From contig NZ_CP074372.1 in NCBI RefSeq assembly GCF_018362995.1, positions 496,001 through 560,000 of the forward strand: a stretch of 64,000 nucleotides of DNA. Reading direction: 5' to 3'. Origin of the DNA: Chryseobacterium indologenes (GTDB lineage: Bacteria > Bacteroidota > Bacteroidia > Flavobacteriales > Weeksellaceae). Positions 26,194-35,978 of this stretch are shown in pieces. Position numbers and translations under genes: made by a program. The stretch's first letter is position 1. Every line of letters starts with the position of its first letter. The notes beneath the pieces are model-generated. The model did not search any database. It was not told the DNA's origin and saw nothing but the letters and a program-made list of their open reading frames with translations.

Positions 26194-27645
26194 ATGAGTT
26201 CACACATCTCAAACGAAAGACCGCAACCCGATCAGGTATTAATAGACATTGCAGATTATGTCTTAAACTACGAAATTAAAAATGACTTGGCATGGAAGAC
26301 TGCTCACTACTGTCTTCTTGATACGATCGGCTGTGGTCTGGAAGCATTGACCTACCCGGCGTGTACAAAACTTTTAGGACCTGTGGTAAAAGGAACAGTA
26401 GTTCCTAACGGAGCAAAAGTACCGGGCACCCAATTCCAGCTGGATCCTGTTCAGGCAGCGTTCAATATCGGAGCAATCATACGTTGGCTGGATTTCAATG
26501 ATACATGGCTGGCAGCAGAATGGGGACATCCTTCTGATAACCTTGGAGGAATTCTGGCTACTGCAGACTGGTTATCCAGGACTAATATTGCAGAAGGAAA
26601 AGCTCCTTTAAAAATGAAACAGGTATTGGAAGCCATGATTATGGCTCACGAGATTCAGGGAGTAATGGCACTGGAGAATTCATTCAACAAAGCAGGACTG
26701 GACCACGTTTTATTGGTAAAGCTGGCTTCTACAGCGGTTGTAGGAAAGCTGATCGGGTTAAACCGTGACGAAATTATCAATGCCGTGTCACTGGCTTTTG
26801 TGGATGGACAGTCTTTAAGAACTTACCGCCACGCTCCCAATACAGGTTCCCGTAAGTCATGGGCGGCAGGAGATGCTACCTCAAGAGCGGTACGTCTTGC
26901 CCTGATTGCAAAAACAGGAGAAATGGGCTATCCATCTGTATTGACAGCAAAAACATGGGGATTCTACGATGTTTCCTTCAGGGGAAATGAATTCAAATTC
27001 CAGAGAGAATACAGTTCTTACGTAATGGAAAATGTACTCTTCAAAATTTCTTTCCCTGCTGAATTTCACTCGCAGACCGCAGTAGAAGCGGCAATGACAT
27101 TACACGCAACTTTAAGAGGCCTTGGAAAAACTACAAATGATATCAAAAAAATTACCATCCGTACCCACGAAGCTGCTATCAGAATTATCGATAAAAAAGG
27201 ACCGCTAAATAATCCTGCCGACCGTGATCACTGCATCCAATATATGGTGGCTGTACCCTTGATCTATGGAAGACTGACTGCGGCTGATTATGAAGATAAC
27301 ATTGCTTCAGACCCTAGGATTGATGTCCTTTGTGATAAAATTGAATGTGTGGAAGATGTTCAGTTTACAGCAGATTATCACGATCCGGAAAAACGCTCCA
27401 TTGCGAATGCGATGACAGTAGAACTTAATGACGGAACTGTTTTAGACGAAATAGTGGTAGAATATCCTATTGGCCACAAACGCAGAAGAGACGAAGGTAT
27501 TCCTGAACTGATCAAGAAATATAAAGTTAATCTTGCCCGTATTTTCCCGGAAAAACAACAAAAAACAATCCTTGAAAATTCATTGGAATATGACACCTTA
27601 GTGAATCTTAACGTCAATGAATTTGTAGATCTTTTAGTCATTTAA
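26194..27645 (+). CDS. prpD: 2-methylcitrate dehydratase (MmgE/PrpD family)
   Basis: A 483-residue PrpD that dehydrates 2-methylcitrate to methylaconitate. Recognised by [35 protein letters not shown] and the later [19 protein letters not shown] and [14 protein letters not shown]. Length matches bacterial PrpD. It follows prpC by 85 bases and completes B-C-D; no acnD/prpF is present, so a general aconitase would hydrate the product. An extended inverted repeat lies 12 bases after the stop. Confidence 0.92.
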   Translation: MSSHISNERPQPDQVLIDIADYVLNYEIKNDLAWKTAHYCLLDTIGCGLEALTYPACTKLLGPVVKGTVVPNGAKVPGTQFQLDPVQAAFNIGAIIRWLDFNDTWLAAEWGHPSDNLGGILATADWLSRTNIAEGKAPLKMKQVLEAMIMAHEIQGVMALENSFNKAGLDHVLLVKLASTAVVGKLIGLNRDEIINAVSLAFVDGQSLRTYRHAPNTGSRKSWAAGDATSRAVRLALIAKTGEMGYPSVLTAKTWGFYDVSFRGNEFKFQREYSSYVMENVLFKISFPAEFHSQTAVEAAMTLHATLRGLGKTTNDIKKITIRTHEAAIRIIDKKGPLNNPADRDHCIQYMVAVPLIYGRLTAADYEDNIASDPRIDVLCDKIECVEDVQFTADYHDPEKRSIANAMTVELNDGTVLDEIVVEYPIGHKRRRDEGIPELIKKYKVNLARIFPEKQQKTILENSLEYDTLVNLNVNEFVDLLVI

Positions 27646-27657
27646 AATCAATAAGAA

Positions 27658-27729
27658 AATGGAGAATTGAATATCAAAACGTTTTTAATCAATAGTCGAT
27701 ATTTTTTTGAAAATGATCAATTCTCCATT
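27658..27729. terminator. long inverted repeat between convergent prpD and Lrp-family gene
   Basis: AATGGAGAATTGA (27658-27670) and TCAATTCTCCATT (27717-27729) are perfect 13-base inverted repeats 46 bases apart, with an inner AATATC/GATATT pair and a T run. Placed between two convergent genes it probably works as a bidirectional terminator. Confidence 0.55.
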
Positions 27730-27746
27730 CTCTATTTTTCCATTAC

Positions 27747-28208
27747 TTAAATGGTCAGTCCATGATTGTTTTTCACCTCAGCCATGACAAACGTACTGTG
27801 GGTGCTTCCGATAGAATCTACAGATCCAAGTTTGTTAAATACAAAATCCTGGTAATGTTTCATATCCCGCACCTGAACTTTCAGAAGAAAATCAAAATCT
27901 CCGGAAATATTGTAACATTCCGCCACTTCTTCAATTTCTAAAATTTCTTTTACAAAATCATACCCTACAGATCTGTCGTGAATTTTCAGTTTGATCTGAC
28001 AGAAAACCGTAAATCCACGGTTGAGCTTTTCAGCATCAAGAACAGCAGCATATCTTTTCACAAACCCTTCCTGTTCCAATCTTTTTACCCTTTCAAAAAC
28101 CGGTGAAGTGGAGAGGTTCACTTCCTTTGCAAGCTCTTTAACGGTCAGTTTTGCATTTTTCTGGAGCAGCCTCAGCAGCTGTACATCCTTATCATCGAGT
28201 TGTTCCAC
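27747..28208 (-). CDS. Lrp/AsnC-family transcriptional regulator
   Basis: A 153-residue regulator starting at GTG (no in-frame ATG before an upstream stop). N-terminal winged helix (LLRLLQKNAKLTVKELAKEV, then STSPVFERVKRLEQEGFVKRY) and C-terminal RAM ligand domain (EVAECYNISGDFDFLLKVQVRD). Such proteins sense amino acids. It lies between the prp operon and the riboswitch-metE unit and points away from metE, but whether it controls either is not visible. Confidence 0.9.
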   Translation of the reverse strand: MEQLDDKDVQLLRLLQKNAKLTVKELAKEVNLSTSPVFERVKRLEQEGFVKRYAAVLDAEKLNRGFTVFCQIKLKIHDRSVGYDFVKEILEIEEVAECYNISGDFDFLLKVQVRDMKHYQDFVFNKLGSVDSIGSTHSTFVMAEVKNNHGLTI

Positions 28209-28423
28209 AGAATATTATTCTTTTACATTATAAAAACAGTCAAATGTAAAGAATTATATGCTTTTATTATTGTTTTTAAAAGTTTATTTTGCTTAATTAA
28301 TTGAATTTAATTGTCTGTTTATTCTGTATTGTTAATTTTACACAAAATTAAAAACTTTTACTGATGACCATGGTTATAGGTAAAAGTACAACAGTTCTTT
28401 AGAGATACTTCATCAAACAGGAA

Positions 28424-28612
28424 AGGTTTTACTTAACGTAGATTAATAGGGAATCGTGTGAGAATCACGAGCTGTCGCGCAACTGTAAGTAACATGCCAA
28501 AGGTTTCTGTCCTTGCATATCCACTGCCAAAAGCGGGAAGGATGACGGAAACTGTTACAAGTCAGGAGACCTGCCTTTACTGAATTGACAATGCTTTCGC
28601 GGTCTGAAGCTT
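28424..28612 (+). promoter_or_regulatory. cobalamin riboswitch upstream of metE
   Basis: Has the same conserved blocks as the element at 23421-23620: GGGAATCGTGTG, AATCACGAGCTGTCGCGCAA, CTGTAAGTAACAT, the AAGTCAGGAGACCTGCC box and the following GCTTTCGCGGTCTGAAGC hairpin. It precedes metE by about 150 bases. Repression of the B12-independent methionine synthase by cobalamin is the best-known use of this riboswitch class. The similarity outside the aptamer core suggests one leader was copied from the other. Confidence 0.94.
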
Positions 28613-28768
28613 TTGGGTCATACAGATGATATATCGGATGTATACATTTTCTCTGTAAAGGAAATAGTATTGTTTGTTATATCGTGATCCCTGAAATTTT
28701 TATCCGTTAAAACATTCCGAAGCATTTTAAAAGGACTTTACCATTAAGTTTAATTAAAAAGTTTAAAA

Positions 28769-31072
28769 ATGCAAACTCACATTCTGGGCTATCCGCGTAT
28801 TGGTAGCAAAAGAGAACTCAAAAAAGCCTGCGAGCAATATTGGTCAGGTAAAATCCTTTTGGAAGAACTTCTGAATACAGGCAGAACAATCTGCAACCAA
28901 AACTGGAACATTCAGAAAGAAGCAGGAATAGATCTTATTCCGTGTAATGATTTTTCATACTATGATCAGGTATTGGATATGAGCCTTGTGGTGGGAGCAA
29001 TTCCTACACGTTATCATGAAGTAGTGCTTAGAAAGAACAATTCTGAGCTGGATCTGTACTTCGCTATGGCAAGAGGATATCAGAAAGAAGGATTGGATAT
29101 CACTGCGATGGAAATGACAAAATGGTTTGATACCAATTATCACTATATCGTTCCCGAGTTTTACAAAAACCAGCAGTTTAAACTGAGCTCAGATAAAATT
29201 TTCAATGAATTCGCAGGAGCGAAACAGGCGGGAATCAATGCAAAACCGGTAATTATCGGGCTTGTTTCTTACCTGTTATTAGGAAAAGAAAAAGAAGAAG
29301 GATTTGATAAACTGGATCTGGCTGGAAACCTTCTTTCCGTATATACTGAGATTTTAACCAAACTTCAGGAGCAAGGCGCAGAATGGATTCAGTTTGATGA
29401 ACCTTTTCTGGCGTTGGATTTAACGGAGAAAGCCAAAGAAACCTATCACTTTGTTTACACCGAAATAAGAAAACGCTTCCCGAAACTGAAATTGATTGTG
29501 GCTACTTATTTTGAAGGATTAAATGATAACGGATCACTTGCGGTATCACTTTCTGTAAATGTATTGCATATAGATTTGGTAAGAAATCCGAAACAGTTGG
29601 ATGAAATTCTGAGTATTATTCCGGAAAGCTTAAGCCTTTCATTAGGAATAGTTGATGGAAGAAATATCTGGAAAAATGATTTTGAAAAATCTTTGTCCTT
29701 CATCAGAAAAGCAGTTGAGAAATTGGGATCTGAAAGGGTTTTAATTGCTCCTTCCTCTTCATTACTTCATTCACCATGTGATCTGGATTTTGAAATAACT
29801 CTTAATCCGGAAATTAAAAACTGGCTGGCTTTTGCCAAACAGAAAGTGGCAGAAGTGGTAACGCTTAAAGAACTGGCATCCGGAACAGAAAGTGAACATA
29901 TTCTTGTTTCTTTTGAAGAAAATAAAAAAGCAATTGCAAGCAGAAGAACATCCTCGCTTATTCATAATGATGAGGTAAAGCAAAGAGCCAATGCTGTCAC
30001 AGAAAAAGATGCACAAAGAACAAATACCTTCAAAATCCGTAAAGAAGAACAGCAGAAAGTCCTTCAGCTTCCTTTATTTCCAACAACAACCATCGGGTCA
30101 TTTCCACAGACCACGGAGGTAAGAAGCTGGAGGGCAAAATTCAAAAAAGGAGAGCTTACAGCAGAGCAGTATGATACTTTACTGAAGGAAGAAACCCAGA
30201 GAACCATCAACTGGCAGGAAGAAATAGGAATAGATGTATTGGTTCACGGAGAATTTGAGCGTAACGATATGGTGGAATATTTCGGGGAGCAGCTGGAAGG
30301 TTTTGTATTTACGAAAAATGGCTGGGTGCAGAGTTATGGAAGCCGTTGTGTAAAGCCTCCTGTGATCTTTGGTGATGTTTCCCGCCCAACGCCGATGACG
30401 GTGTATTGGTCTCAATATGCACAATCCCAGACTGAAAAATGGGTAAAAGGAATGCTTACAGGCCCCGTTACCATTTTACAATGGTCTTTTGTACGAGACG
30501 ATCAGCCTCGTTCAGAGACCTGTAAACAAATTGCTCTGGCCATCCGTGATGAGGTTGTGGATCTTGAAAAAGCCGGAATCAGAATCATTCAGATTGATGA
30601 ACCTGCGATAAGAGAAGGGCTTCCATTACGGAAAACAGACTGGCAGAACTACCTGAAATGGGCTGTAGAAGCTTTCAGAATCTCAGCAAGCGGAGTGGAA
30701 GACGCTACACAGATTCATACCCATATGTGCTATTCGGAATTCAATGATATTATCGAAAACATTGCCGATATGGATGCAGATGTGATTACCATAGAATGTT
30801 CCCGTTCTCAGATGGAACTGCTGAATGCTTTTGCAGACTTCAGATATCCGAACGAAATTGGCCCCGGCGTATACGATATCCATTCACCAAGGGTTCCATC
30901 CAAAGAAGAAATGATTGAACTGTTGAGAAAAGCCCAGAAAGTCATTCCGGCCAATCAGCTTTGGGTAAATCCTGACTGCGGGTTGAAAACAAGACACTGG
31001 GAAGAAACAGAAAAAGCTTTGATAGCAATGGTGGCAGCCGCTAAAGAAGCTTCCGTAGAATATGCACTTTAA
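28769..31072 (+). CDS. metE: cobalamin-independent methionine synthase
   Basis: A 767-residue enzyme that methylates homocysteine using 5-methyltetrahydropteroyltri-L-glutamate. Two barrels are evident: the N-terminal half begins THILGYPRIGSKRELKKA, and the C-terminal half begins FPTTTIGSFPQTTEVR. The zinc ligands are in place with the same spacing as E. coli: His652, Cys654 (THMCYSE), Glu676 (ITIECSR) and Cys737 (NPDCGLKTR). Full length. Monocistronic between a cobalamin riboswitch and a terminator, so it is made when B12 is scarce. Confidence 0.97.
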   Translation: MQTHILGYPRIGSKRELKKACEQYWSGKILLEELLNTGRTICNQNWNIQKEAGIDLIPCNDFSYYDQVLDMSLVVGAIPTRYHEVVLRKNNSELDLYFAMARGYQKEGLDITAMEMTKWFDTNYHYIVPEFYKNQQFKLSSDKIFNEFAGAKQAGINAKPVIIGLVSYLLLGKEKEEGFDKLDLAGNLLSVYTEILTKLQEQGAEWIQFDEPFLALDLTEKAKETYHFVYTEIRKRFPKLKLIVATYFEGLNDNGSLAVSLSVNVLHIDLVRNPKQLDEILSIIPESLSLSLGIVDGRNIWKNDFEKSLSFIRKAVEKLGSERVLIAPSSSLLHSPCDLDFEITLNPEIKNWLAFAKQKVAEVVTLKELASGTESEHILVSFEENKKAIASRRTSSLIHNDEVKQRANAVTEKDAQRTNTFKIRKEEQQKVLQLPLFPTTTIGSFPQTTEVRSWRAKFKKGELTAEQYDTLLKEETQRTINWQEEIGIDVLVHGEFERNDMVEYFGEQLEGFVFTKNGWVQSYGSRCVKPPVIFGDVSRPTPMTVYWSQYAQSQTEKWVKGMLTGPVTILQWSFVRDDQPRSETCKQIALAIRDEVVDLEKAGIRIIQIDEPAIREGLPLRKTDWQNYLKWAVEAFRISASGVEDATQIHTHMCYSEFNDIIENIADMDADVITIECSRSQMELLNAFADFRYPNEIGPGVYDIHSPRVPSKEEMIELLRKAQKVIPANQLWVNPDCGLKTRHWEETEKALIAMVAAAKEASVEYAL

Positions 31073-31103
31073 AAAACTTTAAAATAATTAGATTCAATAA
31101 TTT

Positions 31104-31140
31104 AGATCGTGTTATGGTTTTCATGGCACGATCTGTTATT
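31104..31140 (+). terminator. terminator of metE
   Basis: AGATCGTG (31104-31111) pairs with CACGATCT (31127-31134), with further ATG/CAT pairing inside, then a T-rich stretch. Lies 32 bases after the metE stop. Confidence 0.65.
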
Positions 31141-31176
31141 TTGCTAATCCTCACATTTTTTTAGATGAAGTCTGAG

Positions 31177-31974
31177 TTATTTTGCCTGCAATGAACTCGG
31201 TGGATAACCAAACTGTTTTTTAAATGCAAAGGAGAAATGGGATAAATTTTCAAAGCCCAGATCCAGATAAATATCAGAAACCGATCTCCCTTTTTGAGTA
31301 AGCAGAAAATGAGCCTCCTTTAATCGTCTAAGCCGCAGCCATTGTCTTGGAGGTATCCCAAAAATCTTTTGAAAATCTCTTTTAAAGGCAGACAGGCTTC
31401 TTCCGGTCAAATAAGCAAACCGCTCTACATTGACATTGAAATGAAAGTTTTTGTTCATAAAAGTTTCAATATCTATTTTGTAAGGCTCAGAGAAATCAAA
31501 TAAAATATCCTTAAGACCCGGATCATCGTTCAGCATCAGAAGTAAAGCTTCTTTCTGTTTGAGTCGCAGAAGTTCTGTGGAAGCAGGAAGTTCTTCATAC
31601 GCCAGTAAAGAGTACATAAAAGACGTTAATGCCTTTTGATCCGGTTTTATAAAAGCCGGCGTGTTGTCTTTCTTCTCTGCCTGATAACCATATTCACGGC
31701 TGAAATCTCGTAAGATGGCTTCATCAAAATAGATGGTTACCGTTCTTATTTCTCCATTTTTAGGTGGGTATTTTGCAAACTTCAGGAGACGGTTTTTTCT
31801 GGCAGAATAAAGTTCTCCCTCTTTAAATATTGTCTTTGTGATCCCGTCATTTAGTTCCATTTCCCCAGAAAGGACCAGCCCCAGACTATGGATTCGTGCA
31901 AACTGTTCTCCTTCCCTGAATTCTGAAAAATGACAGGAGTAATTGATAGGTAAAGGAATATTATTTTCGCTCAT
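31177..31974 (-). CDS. AraC-family transcriptional regulator
   Basis: A 265-residue regulator with an N-terminal cupin-like sensing region (LVLSGEMELNDGITKTIFKEG) and a C-terminal double HTH (YLTGRSLSAFKRDFQKIFGI, then VSDIYLDLGFENLSHFSFAFK and the closing GYPPSSL). It follows the aldehyde dehydrogenase gene on the same strand with a 125-base gap. Its effector is unknown; control of the neighbouring dehydrogenase is plausible. Confidence 0.9.
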   Translation of the reverse strand: MSENNIPLPINYSCHFSEFREGEQFARIHSLGLVLSGEMELNDGITKTIFKEGELYSARKNRLLKFAKYPPKNGEIRTVTIYFDEAILRDFSREYGYQAEKKDNTPAFIKPDQKALTSFMYSLLAYEELPASTELLRLKQKEALLLMLNDDPGLKDILFDFSEPYKIDIETFMNKNFHFNVNVERFAYLTGRSLSAFKRDFQKIFGIPPRQWLRLRRLKEAHFLLTQKGRSVSDIYLDLGFENLSHFSFAFKKQFGYPPSSLQAK

Positions 31975-32099
31975 GGCTCAGACGGTTGTTTCTTGATGGA
32001 TTCTTTTTCAAACTTACAAACTTTTTTAGGATCAATGATGAATTACCTATTGATTAAATCCTCAAAGCCCGCTAATCACAGACTTTGAGGATTTTATTA

Positions 32100-33515
32100 T
32101 CAGGCAAGAATGGATTTAGGTTCCAGATAAGCTTCCAATCCGAATACACCATACTCACGGCCGATACCACTTTGCTTAAACCCACCGAAAGGAGCATAAG
32201 GATCATGTGAAAACCCATTGATGCAAATTCTTCCGGCATCAATCTGCGCTGCAATACGTTCCGCATGCTCTTTGTCAGAAGAACTGATGTAAGCTGCAAG
32301 CCCATAAGTAGTATCATTCGCAATTGCAATCGCTTCCTCTTCATCAGTATAAGGAATGATAGAAAGCACAGGCCCGAAAATCTCTTCCTGAGCAATACGC
32401 ATATCATTACGAACATTGGTAAAAATGGTTGCCTTGACAAAATTACCGTTTTCAAAGCCTTCCGGCTTGCCTTCACCACCTGCAAGCAGAGTAGCGCCTT
32501 CTTCCTGTCCCAGACGGATGTAGCTTTGTACTCTTTCAAACTGCTTGGCGCTTACCATAGGTCCTACAAGGGTATCTTCTTCATTAGGGTTTCCTACTTT
32601 TACTTTTTCTACAGCCTTTTTAGCCAGTTCATTTACTTCATGCAATCTGTTTTCGGGAACAAGCAGGCGGGTAGGAGCGATGCAGGCCTGTCCGTTGTTC
32701 ATATACGCTCCGAAAACAGCCATTGGAATAGCTTTTTCCAGATCTGCATCTTCAAGAATGATATTCGGGGATTTTCCGCCAAGTTCAAGCGTTACTCTTT
32801 TCATGGTATCTACGGCTCCTTTGGCAATAGCTTTTCCTGTGATGGTAGAACCGGTGAAAGAAATTTTTGCGATATCAGGATGCTGGGTAATTTCGGCACC
32901 AACTACATTTCCTAATCCGTTTACAATATTGAATATTCCAGCAGGTAATCCGGCTTCATGGAAACATTCGGTAAGCAGCTGAGTTTGGGCAGCACTCATT
33001 TCACTTGGCTTGATAACGGCTGTACATCCGGCAGCAATAGCGGTAGCCAGTTTGTTGCAGATGAAACTGTTGCTGGCATTCCATGGAGTAATGATTCCTA
33101 CCACTCCCAAAGATTCAAAACGTACTTTAGAATGTCCTACAGTTTTTTCAAAGTCATAAGATTCCAGCGTAGTAATGGTTGTGGTAAAGGCTGAAATTGC
33201 ATTTTGAACACTCATTCTGCAGAACTGTAATGTTCCTCCATATTCATTCACCATCACAGAAACCAGTTCATCTTCCCGTTTACTCACTGCTTCATGCAGT
33301 TTTTGTAGTAAACTGATGCGTTCTTCTTTTGTACTTTTTGAAAAGGTTTTAAAAGCTTTCTTCGCCGCGGCAATGGCCATTCGGGTGTCTTCTTCATTTC
33401 CAAGAACAACTTCTCCGGTTTTTTGATTGGTCGTAGGGTTGATAAGGTTAAATGTTTCTGTTCCATTCGGTGTAACAAATTCACCGTTGATGTAAATTTT
33501 ATTAATCTGTTTCAT
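32100..33515 (-). CDS. aldehyde dehydrogenase family protein
   Basis: A 471-residue NAD(P)-dependent aldehyde dehydrogenase. Catalytic Glu244 lies in VTLELGGKSP and catalytic Cys278 in NGQACIAPTR; TPWNASN (around 144-149) and FTGSTITGK (220-228) form the cofactor site, and EEIFGPVLSIIPY is near the C-terminus. Closest in feel to the group of broad-range ALDHs next to AraC regulators in flavobacteria. Substrate not readable. A long frame on the opposite strand (32265-32915) is a shadow. Confidence 0.92.
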   Translation of the reverse strand: MKQINKIYINGEFVTPNGTETFNLINPTTNQKTGEVVLGNEEDTRMAIAAAKKAFKTFSKSTKEERISLLQKLHEAVSKREDELVSVMVNEYGGTLQFCRMSVQNAISAFTTTITTLESYDFEKTVGHSKVRFESLGVVGIITPWNASNSFICNKLATAIAAGCTAVIKPSEMSAAQTQLLTECFHEAGLPAGIFNIVNGLGNVVGAEITQHPDIAKISFTGSTITGKAIAKGAVDTMKRVTLELGGKSPNIILEDADLEKAIPMAVFGAYMNNGQACIAPTRLLVPENRLHEVNELAKKAVEKVKVGNPNEEDTLVGPMVSAKQFERVQSYIRLGQEEGATLLAGGEGKPEGFENGNFVKATIFTNVRNDMRIAQEEIFGPVLSIIPYTDEEEAIAIANDTTYGLAAYISSSDKEHAERIAAQIDAGRICINGFSHDPYAPFGGFKQSGIGREYGVFGLEAYLEPKSILA

Positions 33516-34022
33516 TTTGATGATTTTAATACGACAAAGTTCGTCAGAAACAGAAAAGACAGGTTTGCTGTATAGTTCAATTTTTATTTGTTGTATGGTT
33601 CAGATTTGTGTTGAAATAGATGCTGTTTGTTTTCCTTTTTGATTTAATATGAAAAAATGGTGTGTTCTTCCCCGAAAATTGACTACTTTTATCATAACCA
33701 AGTAAATAGGTCGTTTTGAGAACAACACTTAAACTTATTACTGCTTAGTATCAGTCTTCGTAACCACAGGCTGATCGTTCTTTCGTTTGGATAATTCTAT
33801 CCGAACAGGTTTTCATTTCATCATATTATGTACTGCATTGCCTTCAAAAGGCAGCTATATCTGTTGTTTTAGTTTTATCATTATAATTTTTAAAGACTGA
33901 ATACAGATCAAAATACACCTTAAGAATAGTCTTTGGGTAAATCTCAGATGTATCAGCCTTCTTGTAATGCGTGAATAATATGGAAAAAATCCAACAAAGA
34001 ATACCAAGCACGATTATAAGTA
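33516..34022. other. 507-base gap; only a weak small-membrane-protein frame
   Basis: No recognised gene. On the minus strand, 33844-34032 would encode 62 residues with one N-terminal membrane helix (LLIIVLGILCWIFSILF) and a basic tail, but it needs a TTG start that overlaps the ATG of the DUF1062 gene on the other strand. It could be a real small membrane protein, with low confidence. The rest, upstream of the aldehyde dehydrogenase, is presumably promoter region; no clear terminator or repeat seen. Confidence 0.3.
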
Positions 34023-34670
34023 ATGAATACAAAACATATTTGGGAGGTAAAAGCGAAAAATACTCCCTTACTGAAAAAGAAATGCAATCATTGTAACAGC
34101 GACAGGTTTTATTGCAGCGATAAATTCAGACTGAATGCACAAAAAAAGAATATTGATATATGGTTGATTTACCGATGTGTAAAATGCAGCAACACCTATA
34201 ACATGACTGTTTTTTCAAGAATAAGAACAGAATCTGTGAGTAAAGAACTGTTCAATAAATTTTCAGAAAACAATACGGAAACTGCCTGGGAATACGCATT
34301 CTCGCAGGAGATAAGACGAAAAAATAATGTAGAAGCAGATTTGGAAAGCGTAGAATACGAAATTCTATACCATACCATTCCTGTTGAAGATCTGATCAGG
34401 ATGGACGGTGAGATGATTTCGTTTCAAATACAATCTTCATTTGATTTTAACGTAAGAGTTTCAACCGTTATCAGGACATGTTTAGGTCTTTCATCATCTG
34501 AATTGAACCTTCTGCTTGATTCAGATACAGTTTATTTTAACGGAAAGCCTTTACAAAAGAAATTCAAGATTAAAAACGGTGATACTGTTACCATCAACAA
34601 GCAAGCATTGATAGATCTCTACCTTATTGGGAAAGAGGATTTATTTCTCAAGGCTGTAAATGATAAATAA
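34023..34670 (+). CDS. DUF1062 protein with zinc-ribbon-like N-terminus and S4-like C-terminus
   Basis: A 215-residue protein. The N-terminal part has two CxxC pairs (KKCNHCNSDRF and YRCVKCSNTYN) about 35 residues apart, suggesting a zinc ribbon, separated by FRLNAQKKNIDIWLIY, the hallmark of DUF1062. The C-terminal ~65 residues (FNVRVSTVIRTCLGLSSSEL, VYFNGKPLQKKFKIKNGDTVTI) resemble an S4-type RNA-binding fold. The family has no established function; an RNA-related role is an inference. A strong terminator follows. Confidence 0.8.
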   Translation: MNTKHIWEVKAKNTPLLKKKCNHCNSDRFYCSDKFRLNAQKKNIDIWLIYRCVKCSNTYNMTVFSRIRTESVSKELFNKFSENNTETAWEYAFSQEIRRKNNVEADLESVEYEILYHTIPVEDLIRMDGEMISFQIQSSFDFNVRVSTVIRTCLGLSSSELNLLLDSDTVYFNGKPLQKKFKIKNGDTVTINKQALIDLYLIGKEDLFLKAVNDK

Positions 34671-34671
34671 T

Positions 34672-34709
34672 AAAAGAGCCTCTCAATAATAGTTTGGGAG
34701 GCTCTTTTT
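34672..34709. terminator. bidirectional terminator
   Basis: AAAAGAGCCTC (34672-34682) pairs with GAGGCTCTTTT (34698-34708), 11 perfect pairs with A and T runs outside. It lies between the convergent DUF1062 and sigma-factor genes. Confidence 0.8.
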
Positions 34710-34713
34710 AATC

Positions 34714-35946
34714 TTACTTTTGATTTTTTAAAAGATTGACCTGTTTCTGTAAAGTCTCTTTTTCCGGCTTTGACTTTGTAAGGCAAATCGCTTCTTCAAA
34801 ATGATAAATCGCTTGATCCGGTTGGATTTCAGCATACAAATATCCCAGCAGTCCATGATAATATTCGTTGTTGATGAGGTTAAGCTTTTCTGCTTCAATA
34901 ACAGCCATCTTATTTCCATAGACCTTGGAAAAAGCAAAGGCTCTGTTTAAGGCTGTAACCGGAGAATATTCAATAATGACAAGCTGATTGTACAGGTTTA
35001 AAATATGCTGCCATTTATCTTTAGCAGATGAAGTATGCCAATACGCAATACCTGCTTCCAGATGATATTTTGAAACGGAAATACTGTCCACCTTACAGGC
35101 TTCTATCAGGTAATAATTGCCTTTTTCAATCAAAGCTCTATCCCATAATGTTACATCCTGTTCATCAAAAAGAACGGCCTCACCTTGATCATTGGTTCTT
35201 GCATCAAGCCTCGAGCTCTGAAAACACATCAAAGCCAGCAAGGCATTGGTTTTTGGGGTATTGGTAAATTGATTATCAGTAAGGATCAGGGTAAGTCTTA
35301 TGGCTTCCAGGCAAAGATCTTTACGGATTAAAAGAGTATTCGTCCTGGAAAAATAACCTTCATTAAACAATAAATATAAAGTAGTCAGTACCGTCTCCAA
35401 TCGCTGGTGAATATCCTGTTCAAGTAAAGACTCTATAGTAAAATGGTGTGTTCTGAGAGTTTCCCGACCCCTTTGCAGGCGTTTTTTAATCGTTTCCGTT
35501 TTTGAAAGAAAAGCATTGGCAATTTCTTCCACACTGAAGCCACAGAGAATCTGAAGAGCCAGGCATATTTGAGTCTCCCGGGAATTGACAGGGTTGCAGG
35601 TCGCAAAAATCATTTCCAGTTGGCTGTCAGTGATATTTTTGGTGTCGAAATTTATGACCGGATGCTCTTTTTCGACGGTTCTTACTTCTTCTTTGTTCTT
35701 TTCAATAATGGAAAGGTGTTTGAAATAATCTTTTGCTTTATTCTTAGCCACCGTGTAAAGCCATGCCGCCGGATTATCCGGAATTCCGTTTAATGCCCAA
35801 TATTCTGAAGCTTTCAGAAAGGTTTCGCTGGCAATATCTTCTGCAATTTCGATATGTTTGATATCAAAACTTCTGCAAAGTACTGCAACGATTTTACTGT
35901 ACTCGGTTCTGAATAAATGCGGTGTTATTTCATTCGGATTTGTCAT
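34714..35946 (-). CDS. ECF sigma factor of the ECF42 type with C-terminal TPR-like extension
   Basis: A 410-residue sigma factor, far longer than ordinary ECFs (~180). Region 2 (FRTEYSKIVAVLCRSFDI, DIASETFLKASEYW, WLYTVAKNKAKDYFK) and region 4 (ILCGFSVEEIANAFLSKTETIKKRLQRGRE) fill residues 1-165. The rest is a helical domain (LFNEGYF, DRALIEKGNYYLIEA, ALNRAFAF, YHGLLGYLYAEI, AIYHFEEAI) typical of ECF42. These lack a classic anti-sigma factor and are found beside DGPF/YCII proteins, exactly as here (next gene upstream, 32 bases). The extension probably controls activity. Confidence 0.9.
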   Translation of the reverse strand: MTNPNEITPHLFRTEYSKIVAVLCRSFDIKHIEIAEDIASETFLKASEYWALNGIPDNPAAWLYTVAKNKAKDYFKHLSIIEKNKEEVRTVEKEHPVINFDTKNITDSQLEMIFATCNPVNSRETQICLALQILCGFSVEEIANAFLSKTETIKKRLQRGRETLRTHHFTIESLLEQDIHQRLETVLTTLYLLFNEGYFSRTNTLLIRKDLCLEAIRLTLILTDNQFTNTPKTNALLALMCFQSSRLDARTNDQGEAVLFDEQDVTLWDRALIEKGNYYLIEACKVDSISVSKYHLEAGIAYWHTSSAKDKWQHILNLYNQLVIIEYSPVTALNRAFAFSKVYGNKMAVIEAEKLNLINNEYYHGLLGYLYAEIQPDQAIYHFEEAICLTKSKPEKETLQKQVNLLKNQK

Positions 35947-35978
35947 GGCTGATCAAAAGGCTGTAACAAAGGTAACTA

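Noticed and set aside
32072..32539. 155-codon minus-strand frame
   Set aside because: Out-of-frame overlap with the aldehyde dehydrogenase C-terminus; Leu-rich shadow.
32265..32915. 216-codon plus-strand frame
   Set aside because: Lies wholly antisense to the aldehyde dehydrogenase; composition (Phe/Ser/Arg-rich) is that of a shadow frame.
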